Shown here one piece after another: positions 44,790 through 56,700 of a stretch of 64,000 nucleotides of DNA (its first letter is position 1; each line of letters begins with the position of its first letter). The notes below the pieces were generated by a model. The model saw only the letters and a list, made by a program, of their open reading frames with translations. It was not told the origin of the DNA and did not search any database. The translations under genes were made by a program, and so were the position numbers. The stretch lies in NCBI GenBank assembly GCA_013396655.1, contig WBMV01008234.1, forward strand, positions 1 through 64,000. The letters run 5' to 3'. This stretch comes from Campylorhamphus procurvoides. Its lineage: Eukaryota > Chordata > Aves > Passeriformes > Dendrocolaptidae.

Positions 44790-47700
44790 TCAGTACACAC
44801 GCTTCTTCTTGAGGGAGGATTCGCTGTATCGCACGGCCGGCCCCGCCGCGGGGAGCTCCAGGGCGCCCGGCTCCGCTGCGGACACGAGGTACGAGGAGCT
44901 GCGCTTCTCACTGCGCGCCGGGGACACCTGCGGGCGACACGGCGAGTGACACACGGCAAGCGACACACGGCAAGCGACACAAGGCGAGTGACACACGGCA
45001 AACAGCGCTGGGAATGCCACGCACAGAGAGACGGGAAGTGACTCCCGAGGCACGACTCCTTTGGCTTTAAGGTCCAGCTCACCAGTCAGTGTTGGTGCCC
45101 TTTTCCTAAAAAAACCCCACTCCAAAATGCATCGGTGCCACAGCCCAGGTGTGTGTGAGGGCAAGGGCTGCCAAGGGCTGTCCATGGCTCCTGGGAAAAA
45201 AGCAGTGGGTAACAGCCATGCCACTGCCACTCCAGACATCCTCAGCCTGTAAGGGAGGGCACCAGTGGAACACCTTTCCTTCCTCGTGGCTCAAAGTGGC
45301 CTGGCACAGCACCCATGGCAAGCCAGGTGTTGAGGGATGTGGTTTCCAGCCATGCCAAAGCAGGATGGTGCTGTGGATCACGAGCAGCCCTGACTGCTGG
45401 TCCCTGCTTTCTTACCTTCAACCATTAATTTCTTTACCAAACACCTTCACAGTCTCCTTGTTCTAAGACATTGAAGCCTCTGCTCTGTAACAACAACCTG
45501 ACCCTGACTTCAACTTATCTGGGTTAGGTCTGGCTCCTAATCAGAAGATTTGGGGCTTTGGTTCACCTTGAGGATTTTAGAAACCCCAAAAAGTCTCACA
45601 AACCAGGACAGTAAGTCCTTAAGTTTTAGGGTTAATTATTTAAGCCACTTTAAAATGGTTTTCCTGCCAGGATCCAATTAAGAACATCACAAGTGGAGGC
45701 TGCTGGTAACCTGGATGCTGCTCTGACTTGCTCTCTCCATTTCAGAGGTTCTATCCCAAAAACATCCACTAGTCAGGCAAAATCCCATCTGAAACCAGTC
45801 TGAACTACCTCCCCCCCTCACTTCCTACTTTATTTGCCTCCTTCCAGGCATTTTTTGCACATTCATATCTTTCCAAGAGGTTTGTTCCCCAACATCCAGC
45901 CTTGCTTTGCCTGTGGGTTGTGGGGCAGTGAGGGGCACTGATCCTGGGTCTGGGGGGCTCCAAGGGGGCACTGCCACATCCTGCCCAACCTCCTATCACC
46001 CCACCAGGAACTGGGTGTGATCCTCAGCAACTCGGGAGCAGGGATGCAGTGGGAAAGCTCTGCCTTGCCTTGTCGTGGGTGCAAAGTCCACTCGGTGGCA
46101 GCACAAGACAAATAAGAAGCATCCCCAGCCGTTCTGCTCCATCTGCTCTCACCTTAGGCAATGGGGCTGGAGGAAGCTGGGATGCCTGCTGGGAGCCCGG
46201 GGCTCCACTCCAAAGGGGAGGCACCACCTGCAAGCAGCTATTGTAGTCTGGGTAAGATCCACCTGGAGGTTCCTAAATGCACAGTGGGATCCATGGTCAA
46301 CCAGAAGTGGGAAGAAAATAGGTTTAAATAATTCATTTTTACTGGTCCCAGTGATGAGCACTCAGCAGGCGTGAAAATACCTGAGCCAGACTCAGTTGCC
46401 TGACAGGAGGTGCCATTCACAGCAGCTGGGACATGCAGTGATTCCTTGGGCAACATGGGGGATTTGGGAATGGTTCACTTTACATAACTCCTTTAAAAAA
46501 GTGTCCCACTCCTTGGCCACTGAAACCTCAGCTCAGGCAAGAAAGAAACAGTCCTTCAGTATGGGAAAATCAGCACTGAAAATACCACTATGGTGGGCTG
46601 TTTCTTGGTGGGACTACCTTAATACTCTCCTAGACTCCACAGGCAACTTTGGACTGTGGATTTTAGAGAGGATAACCTGAGTGTGAACCCCAGGAGTGCA
46701 GGAGGTGCCCATGCAGTGCCCCTCATTCCTGGGGTGCCCTGGGCAGCAGCCACTCCCAACACACAAAGCAAGTGGCCAAAAGCAGCCTCACAGCTCATGG
46801 GAGGAACAGCCAGTGGAGACAGCAGGAAAAGAAAGTTATTTCTCACCTCAGAGGCTTCACTTTCAAAGCCATCCCCTCTGGCCTGGGTAGGGTGATGTGC
46901 CTGAGCATAATGACACCACTGAACAGCCTCCTATAAAGGAGGAGGAGAAATCCTCTCCCATGGCTGCCTGAACCTCAGAGCCTCAAAGCCCTCCAAAGAT
47001 GCATCCAAACACATGTAACACCACTGACAAAGCTCCAACCAAACATTTAAAACTACCTGTCATGCCTATAAAACACTCAAGGCACCAGAACATTAAAGAT
47101 GGTCTCAATTCCACCTTCCATCAGCCCAGGTTGCTCCAACCTGGCCTTGGGCACTCCCAGGGATCCAGGGGCAGCCACAGCTTCTCTGCCCACCCTGTGC
47201 CAGGGCCTGCCCACCCTCCCAGCCACCAATCCCTTCCCAATATCCCACCTATCCCTGCCCTCTGGCACTGGGAAGCCATTCCCTGTGTCCTGTCCCTCCA
47301 TCTCTCTCCAGCTCTCCTGGAGCCCCTTTAGGCCACCAGATCTGATGTAAGAGGTGGGTCTGGCCACCAGTGTCCCAGTGCCTGTGGAACTTGCTCCCAG
47401 TACTGCAACACTCCCCAGAGTCCTCCTTTATGGCCAAGCTCTGATCACCACATGGGGTAGATGAGAAGACACCCTGGTGCAGGAAGAGCAGCTGGAGAGA
47501 CTGCAAAAATTCCCCAAGCTACTCAGGAGCTGCTGGGAGCACAACACTCCTCTCCAGGATCCAGCCAAAGTCCAAAAACACTTAAAAACTTCTCAGGATG
47601 GGAAAGAGAAAAACCTCACAGCTTTTAAGACAGACAAAAGCCATGGCAAAAACTGTAAGAAGTAATTTCTTAGTGAGTGCCCTGAGCTCAGGCTCTCAAG

Positions 47701-50700
47701 AAGCAATTTTCCAAGGGTTATGATTTCAGCAGGGAATGTACTTTGTGCTGAATCCCATCTGAACCCCGACAGAGATAGAGTGGCAGTGAAGAGGTTCAGG
47801 CTCAGGAGGAGGGAGGGCTTGGCTGTAGGGAGGCCCAGGAGTGGCTCATGATGCTGGGCAGAGCTGTCAGGCCAAGAAGAGCATGAGGGGCACACTGAGC
47901 AAACAATGAGCAGCTCTGGGAGGGAGCTGTGCCCAAATTGCTGCTGGCAGAGCCCCCAGGGCCAAGGCAGGCTGCAGCACACATACCTGTGTGTACTCCC
48001 CCTGCTGCTGGGAGTAGCTGAAGTAGCTGTCCACTGCACTTCCCTGAGACACTGCAGCATCCCCAGTGCTGTTTGCAAGGCCAGGCTGCTGCTGAGGGTT
48101 GGAGGCTTTGTTGGCAAGTGCTGCTGGGAACACAAACAACACACAGTTTGTACAAACACACAAATTAGGCTGGATTTTGGGATGAAGCCAAAATTTGCCT
48201 CTTCGGATTAGGCAGACCTCAAAATTAATCAGTGCTATTAAAGAGTGAAAGACTTCTAGAAAAGTCTGCCTACCTCACTAAGCCCATTACCCCTGAGAAT
48301 TCCCAAATGAAATATTAACCACCAGGATATTGAAATGTTAAGACATGACTACAACATTTCCTTGAGGATAAATGCTGTGGTCACTGGATGTACCAGCCAA
48401 ACAGAATAAACATTTGCCACTCTGTGGCAGTGGAAACTTGCAATGAAAGCCCTGGAATGTTTCCTTACCTGGCAGGCAGATACCAGGCAACACACTTGCC
48501 AAATTCAAGTAGGGGTTGGTGCTCAGGCGAATTTCCTTTGGTGGTTCCCCAAGCAGTGAAGTTTGTTTTTTCAAGGGGGTCTGTGAAACGAGTGGACAGG
48601 ACACTGCATTATATTCTGCCAGAAACAAGGTCAGTGTCCCAGCAGGGCTTGGAAAAACAACCTTAGTCCTATGAAATAAAACTTGTAAAAGAAATTCTGG
48701 GGACAACAACCTCAACACATTGCCTGTGCTTTTCCCCTACACGTTATTTTGGAGGGATGTTTCTCTTTAGACTGCAAGTTCCTAAAGGACGTTACAAAAC
48801 AAACAAACAAAGGAAAACCTTTTATATGCAAGGAAGGGAATAATAATCCTCATAACGACTCCAGATGCTGGGAGTGAGCATGAAATACACAGCCAAGACA
48901 AAATCAACTCTTTTCACTTGGAGACACGAGGATATAAAGGACAAATGAGCCCTGGGGAGATGGAGTTGTCTGAAATCTGCCATTACAACACATCCCACTG
49001 ATCACTCCATTTGGAAGCCCAGACTGAAAAGGGGGAGATGTTGAGTGGAAATAAAGAGTCACCACTGGCTCACATTTCCCTTCAACTAAATGAAATGCTG
49101 AAATAAAACACTCATTTTCTATGTGTATATTCAAACACCCTATGTTTTGCATCCCTATACAGGTAAAATTACACTTTATCAGAGTAAAAAATGATTTTAA
49201 AAATGAAAAGTGCATTTTCTGAAGTAGGAACAAACCTGCCAAAGGCAGACACCCACACTGGATAGAATCTAAACACTTCAGGTGCTTCAGAGAATATGTA
49301 AGGAAACACCTGATCTGAATTAAAAACATATTTCCCCATAAATGCCAAAGTATTTATATATATTTTTAAAAAAAGCAAATTGTGTCAATGACAGAAAAAA
49401 ATCTCCTGAAAGAACCAGACTGTTCTGGTTCAACTTGAATCCCATCCCATCATCCTGGCAGAGAATAAATAATATATAAAAATCTGATATAGACTAAGAA
49501 TATGCCAGCTTGGGCTAAGGAGGAAAGGACTGAAAGTGGAAAATTTACATACACACATATATATATGTCTATATATGCACATCCCCATCAGAACTGCTCC
49601 TGATTAGTCACAAAATCCAACCACAAGTTAAATTTTCAGCCTTTAAAGAAGACACTGCCCTTGAGATAAATTTCACCATCCAATACTATGAGGCAACCCC
49701 ATGGAAAAAAAACCCTCCAGCAGTGTGAGGATTCCTTTGTTCATTCATCTGGACCACCAAAGAGCATCATTGTTCTCTCGCTATTATTCCTAACCCAAAC
49801 GACCTTAGGATGCCTCCTGGATGGCGCTGTGAACCGCAGGATTGCCAGGAACCCTCCAGGACATGGAACAGAGAGAAACAAGCAAAGGAGAGACTGGAAT
49901 GCCACGCTCTTACCGCCAGGCTGGTGTCGGTGGGCGGGAGCTGCTTGGCGAGGGCAGCCCTGGGGGCAGCTGCGGGCAGGCTGGGCAGGGGCTGAGTGTA
50001 GGGCTGTGCTGTTGGCTCGCCCGGAGAGGCTTTGTCTGCAGCGCTGCTGTGCCCGGGCATGGCTTGGCTGGCCATGTGCTGAGCGGGGAAGAAGGGCAGC
50101 ATGCCCATCCCTGCTGCTGCTGCTGCTGGGGGAAGGGGAGGCACGTTAGAGCCTGAGCCACCCATGAAAGGAGAAACTGCACATCGAGCAGCTCGGTTTG
50201 TTTGGGGGTTTCACTGAGGGGTGGCAAAAACACTTCTACATCTATTTCACAGCTCTCTCAGGTGGGTTGGGAGGGTGGTTTTTATTCTCTTACCAACCCA
50301 GAAGCAAACCAACTCTATTTAATATAATAAATAACTTTACTAAACATTCACTGTGATAATTTCCTTGGTGCTTCCTGTCATTTTCCAAAAACTGGGAACA
50401 ACATTCCAGAGGATCCCGTATTGGAATAGAGGGGGAAACTCCCACCCCAACTGCCATTAGTAAAAGTTCTTTTTACAAATAAAGAGCTGGAAAGCATTCT
50501 TCAAAATTAACATCTAGATATCCAGAAGAATTTCTGAACTCCCCTCCTTGCAACCTTTTCCTTGCTCCTGATTACAACCATTACTCAGTGGCACAGAAAA
50601 CTGCATNAGTTCTTTTTACAAATAAAGAGCTGGAAAGCATTCTTCAAAATTAACATCTAGATATCCAGAAGAATTTCTGAACTCCCCTCCTTGCAACCTT

Positions 50701-53700
50701 TTCCTTGCTCCTGATTACAACCATTACTCAGTGGCACAGAAAACTGCATTTAAGACTGATATCTGCCACAGGCTGGATGTTAAAACTCTGTTGCTTAATA
50801 AAATGAAGGCAAAAAGCCTGTTTGTGGTGCCTCTCCAGCTACTCACATTTAGCTGCTTTGAAACAGCCCCACAAACTTTTAGTCCTAAATAAAGACGTAT
50901 TCCAACTGTAGTGAAACTGGCAGCAACTGAGCAGGCAGAGTATTTAAGAACCTGGTTTTGCTAGGAGGGAGAAAGGTGCAAAATTTGAAGCTGAGCATTT
51001 CTCTACTCATCTGGTATGAAATAAAATGTGCTTTACACTTGAGAGCTTCTCCCCGGGTTGCCATTCCCGAGCTCAGGGCTGGCATCATCCCTATTCCCAG
51101 CACTGTCTGGAGCAGCATTGCTGGAGGTTCTCCCAGCAGACCTGGTTTCTGTAAGGAAGAATAAAAAACTATGGCAACCATAGAATAATCTGTTCATACC
51201 TATTGCTTTGAGCTTTCACATGCAGTTATTCTCTTTAGATACATCAAAGTGATGGATTATCCCAGATCCCAGAACCACACAATGGGTTGGGTCAGAAGGG
51301 ACTTTAAGGACAAGCTGGTTCCAACCCCCCATTTGGTGAAAAAACCAGTTAGTTTTAGCAGTCCTAAGGCTGCCCCAAGAGAGCCCCAGTTGCAGAGATG
51401 GCCTTACACTGTTAGGCTGGCTGCTGTCCATCTTCAGGAGCTGCTGCTGGGGCAGGGGCAGGTGGGCAGGGCTCTGCAGCAGCAGGCTGGACGTGCTGCC
51501 CAGGATGGAGCTCTGAGGAGGGGTGACAACAACTGTTAGTTGGCAGGCATGGACAACACAACACTTGGAGCATTTCAGATGGTACTGCCTGAAGAAAGGG
51601 AAGTTTGGAGTGAACACAGCAAAGGAAAATAACAACTTCCTCCACAGAGTTAGTTTGGCTTCACTCACAGAAAGTTGTTTTAAGCTCTCATCCCCCCAGC
51701 CCTTTTTTTCACCTGCCAGCCATTTGATGGCTTTTCAAGGCCCAAGAGTGTCTCCAGACACAGCCCAGACCCCACTGCAGCCTGGAGGAGCTCAGGGAAT
51801 TCTGAGCTCTGTGAAGAAGGGCTGAAAAATGTCTGGTAACATTTGCTTTGTGCCCTGCCCTGCAATTCTAACACACAATCTCCACCTTCCCAGGGCTCTG
51901 CAGGGACTGGGAGGGACTCTCACCCCTTTCTTTACTTCCAAAGAGGAATATCCAGGTATGTTCTCCCCCTCCTTTTTTAGTGACAACTATCTATATGAAA
52001 TCCTAGCCATGAGAAAGCTCACAGATCACAGTGCCTACAGACTGGCAAGTCTATAAGATATTAATATTTTTAATTCAAAATATTCTGGGGCATTTTTCCA
52101 CCAGACCTGAGTCACTTATAATTAATAAGTTTGGGACACCACGTTCAGACTCTGCTCCTGGTATATTCAGCATTAAGTGCTCTGGCCAGCACTGGCTTAA
52201 AATAAACCTTAAAAGACATCATGATTTATGCCTTTAATTGAAATTGGCTTTCTGGCAGCAGCTCCTGAGCATGATCTGCCAGGTAAAATATAGGTTATTC
52301 CACCAGCCTTTTTTGTAGAGCAATGGAAGAACAGATTTAAGAGACACTGTGTCAAACCATGGCAAGTACAGCTCTCCTCCTTTTATTAAGTCTCCTACAA
52401 AGGAAAGATCACCCAAATCAGGGAATGAGGGTGGAATCCCAAAAGAAGGCAGCTCCTGCAATCACCTCTCTGTTGTGTCTCTGTGTGGAAGGGTTAAGTT
52501 CCCTTGGGAAAAGCCCTAAATATGGTCCTCTGGCCTCAGAAACATGCCTTTTAAAGCAAAGATGTGCCATATCTAGATCAGTTATGCAGCTTGTCTTATT
52601 TTAATTGTCTTAGTGGTTTCCAGCAGGAATTATCCAGGGCTCTTTATTGTCTCCAGTGCCAGTGGCTGTTCCTTCTAAACTTGGCTACATCCACAAAGAA
52701 AATGTGTCAGTGCAACTGCAAAACTCTGAGGAACACAAGGGTGGAAAAGTCAGTTTGGTGAGAATCCTGCAAGTGAAGTCTCTGGGTTAATAAAGATTTT
52801 ATGAACTGCTGCATGACTGAGGAAAACAGCACTGAGGAAGCTTCAAATGCATTATTTTGGCACTTGATAAATTATAACTGCAACAAACTAAAAGAAACAG
52901 TTTGAAAAGCTACCTTGAGTTGAAAGATCACTGGAGGAACAACCTTCAAATTATTTTTAAATGTTTTGGTAGAATCAGCCTAAATTAATGGTTCTTCTCA
53001 TTCTATTCCTTTTCAAAACCTTGACCATAAAACACAAACCCAAGACATGCAGGAAGCTGAATCAGTGACTGGGGAGGTGCCTGTTCCTCTAATTTGTGAC
53101 ATTTAAAGGTAATAAAAACAGTGACCTGGTTCTCTGGCTTTAGAGAATAGTCCAAAATAAGCCACCTAAAGCCAAAAAAATGTGCCTAGCAGAAGAAATT
53201 TGGGATATTCAATAAATTCCAGGCTACCAGAGCAGGTTTGGAGCTGAGGAAAGGACAGGAAGCCCCTGGAATGAGAGCTGGAGTTGTGAGTGTCTGTGCA
53301 GAGACACACCAACTGAAAATAGCATTGTAAGAAAATTAGTTTAAAAAAGAAAAGAATTATGTAATCTTTTATACGGACAAAAGCAACTCATTCAGTGGAG
53401 CAAAATTAAGTGGCATTTATTCAAAATGTGTATATTCACCTAAGAGTTTCTAGCAGAAAAGCCAAATATACTTCATATCAGGAGTATCTTTACCTTTTAG
53501 TTTGGTTTTTTTAAGATCTCTAAGGCTGTGCTTGCCAAAAGAACAGCAGAAATGACTGATGTTTGAGCAGGTTTTAAAGAGGATTTCTTTGCCAGTAATG
53601 ACAAGTTTTCTCTCCATTGGCAGGTGTTAATAAATCAAAAGCTCAGTTAAGATAAAATAACTCCCTTGTGGATAGGAAGCACAGCCTGCTCTTACACCCC

Positions 53701-56700
53701 CAGCTCATAGCAGAGAGCTCCCCTCAGAGGTTTAACACTTGATTTTAGGTGGCTTTTCTTACAGCTCTGAGAGGACTTCTCATGCTAAGATCTCCCCCAA
53801 TACCTATTTTGATGGAAGTGCTTCTGTCCCATACCTGGTGAACTTTATTCAGCTGCAGAAAGGGTGGGCCAACTGCTGAATTCATCAGGTGAGGTAAAGC
53901 TGCAGATGCTCCAAGAACTGTTCAAGAAACACACACAAAAACATTGCAGCATTTTACAAGTTAGGCAGGAAAAATCTTTCTAGGAGTTATTCTGTATTTT
54001 TGGGATTTGCTTTCTGTGAAATTCTCCTGTGTACCAAAGGTCACTGTAATAGAATCACAGACTCATTTAGGCCGGAAAAGGTTCTGAAACCTTTCTTTCT
54101 AACCCCATTTCTGCTATAAACATTCAGAGGCCACATATTTAATATAGGGACACTTGTAGGGAACACTAAATTTTACCCAAACACAAGAGTGTGGCCACCT
54201 CTTGCTTTTGCTCTCAGAAAATGTGACACTGCCTACCCAAACTGAAACAGTGTCTGCAGAGATTTTAAACCAGCATTTCCACTCCTCTCCTCTGCTGAAA
54301 GCCTTGCATCACTAAGAACAGTTTCTTTTTTCATTGCTTTTATAAATTCAAACAACTCACCAGGTTTAACAGCGTGGCCACGCAGCTGGGGCTGCAGCAG
54401 CATCTGCAGCATTGCTGGGTTATTGAAACTTTTCATGATCTGCACTGGATTGGGCTCTGGCAGCAAACCTTTCCTATTGTTCCTCATCTCCAGGGAAGGC
54501 AGACACAAAAAGGGCAGAAGCAGGAGAAAACAAAGAATACATGTAAATCCCTCCAGCCTGTGTGATGGCAACATACACATTCCATGTGACACACAAAGAA
54601 ACATCTTCCCTTTTCCTGCTCTTTTCCCCTCCAATGAAACACCTAATAAATTATTTCTCCTGAGACATTTCTTTTTTTACTGCCTTAAAGTAAGATGGAG
54701 TTATCAATAAAGGAGAGCAAGAAAGGCACTGCTGGTATGAACATCACCTACTGACTTAGAACAGACTACTCATCTCTTTTATAAAGATGAAATGATGAGA
54801 CTGTTCTGCCTCTACATTTAAGACACCTCCATGTAACACTTATCACATCCAATTTTCCAAGAAATAATTTGATAAGACATGTGGGTGTAAAAAGCTTTCT
54901 TCTATACTGAGCATGAAATTAAACTATTTCTTCTCCTACCTTGAAATTTATCTCAAAACTGACAAATTCTTGCCTCTCTGTATTAAACCAAGTTTTATCT
55001 TGTCAAATTACTCTGCTTCCAGTTAGTTTTGTTTTGAACAGGAATGATTCCTCTTAGAGGAAATTAGATTGACTAAAATCCCAGAGCTGTGCAGGTGTAA
55101 CTTTGTGATATCTCTGGCCACATTTCATCCTTCTTCCTGGCATTTATGGCCTTGCTGTGCTCAGGGAGGAGCCCCAACTGGGCTGACTGGGTATGGATGG
55201 GTTGGGTTGGGAGGAACCTTCCAGCCTGTTGTAGGGACACCTTCCACCAGCCCAGGGTGCCCCAAAAGCAAGGCTTGGCTCCTTCTCCCAAAGCAGAGCA
55301 GCTGAACCCCAGTGCCCCAACCCCGGTGTACCCACCCCAGCCCTGGTGTGCCAATCCCACCCCGAGGAGAGGCTGGCAGGTGTCTCACCATCCTCTGTGC
55401 TGCTATAAGTGCTGCCAGGGTGCTCCTGCCTGGTGCTCCAGGGGCACAGAAGGACACCTGCACCCTCCTGCCGTGGATGGTGGTGCCATCCAGCAGTGCC
55501 CGCACCTCCTCGGCCTGCTCGGCGCTCTCGTACTCCACCACGGCGAAGTCACCCGTGCCACCATCCTCCTCCTGGGCAAGCTGCAATGACAGGGACAGCC
55601 TGTGGGCAACCCAGGCCCCTCTGCCCCTCCAAAACCACTGCCCACCCCTCCTCAAACTCCTCCTTCTACGTTGAATTTCATGTCTTCATCATCCACACTC
55701 ATCTCCTTCAACTCCCCAGTCTAATCTCATGGAGAAGCTCAGCTAGGAAATGGATTTCACACACACACACCAAAGAAGGAATGAAAAGCAAACTGTAAAT
55801 ACAGGTGGGATGCTACACCAGTTTTTATCTTGGAGGGTAAGAATTATAAACTCATTATTCTTCAGTTTTCAAGGCTGCAATAATTAAAATGTCATTCCTC
55901 AGGCTCCATGGCAGCTGCTGAAACACACAACAATGCAAATTCCACCCATCTCTGGTGCCTTTTAGGAGAACATGAAGTTTGTGGTCGTGCTCAATGCCAA
56001 GAGAAGATGCCAGACTGATCAATCAAGCAGACTGGAAACAGGCTTATGTGTCACACAGTGCTCTGGCCTTTGTTTGCAGAGTTTTAGAGCAGAATGAGCA
56101 GATTTAAATCCAACAAAAAGAGGGTGAGAAGGGAGGGATGAAGCTTAGGCAAAAATCTCCAGTCCCCAAATCAACAGGAACGATACCCTGGCACCAGCTC
56201 TGATGGGGAAGAGAGGAAATCTCCTCTGGATTTCACTGGATAGAAACAATCTCATCCCAACTCTGAGGTGCCACAAACTTACACTAACAACTGAAATAAG
56301 AATTTCAAAGATTTCACCAAAAAAGAGGGTGGTCAGATGTTTAGAGGCACTGCTAAAGCCTGGCCTGTGGGCAGAGCTCTGGAGAACACACACACTGATA
56401 TACAGATACACATATAGATGCTGTGTGTGTGTGTCTGTATTTTATATTTTATTTTGATTATCAATTTAAGTGCTCTGGAAAAGATCTGAGGTACTTGTTT
56501 GAAATATATATATTTTACTTTCAGTTAAATTGGAACACAGTTAAAAACTCCCTTAGCATGTCAAAGTGCAGCCAGCAATACCCTTGCAAAGAATCCAGGA
56601 GTCTTTAAAACTTCCCAAGCAAACAGGACTGAAGGAAACCCTCTGTCCCTATCCAGATAACAGCAATAATGAAAAGGTTTTCTGGTTTATTTTGTTAAAG

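Larger units (their letters stand above)
44928..47986 (-). other. RAVER2: RAVER2 intron 11
   Basis: About 3.1 kb between donor GTATGT (at 47986) and acceptor CCCGCAG (at 44928). It holds the 14-bp minisatellite and the CR1 fragment at 47100-47340. Nothing else coding or structured was seen. Confidence 0.8.
47987..54487 (-). other. RAVER2: RAVER2 C-terminal exons with PTB-binding motifs
   Basis: Eight exons from 54487 down to 47987, less the last exon, encode a Pro/Gln/Ser/Ala-rich tail. Two L-L-G-E-P-P motifs are visible: K-P-G-L-L-G-E-P-P in exon 51148-51037 and Q-T-S-L-L-G-E-P-P in exon 48580-48469. Short (S/G)-(I/L)-L-G-x-x-P motifs in raver proteins are known to bind PTB RRM2. Exon 50125-49914 opens with a short alanine run made by the CAG-rich splice acceptor, followed by G-M-G-M-L-P-F-F-P. 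Confidence 0.88.

Noticed and set aside
49767..50165. A 132-residue minus-strand ORF as a separate gene
   Set aside because: It is RAVER2 exon 50125-49914 read through into both flanking introns.
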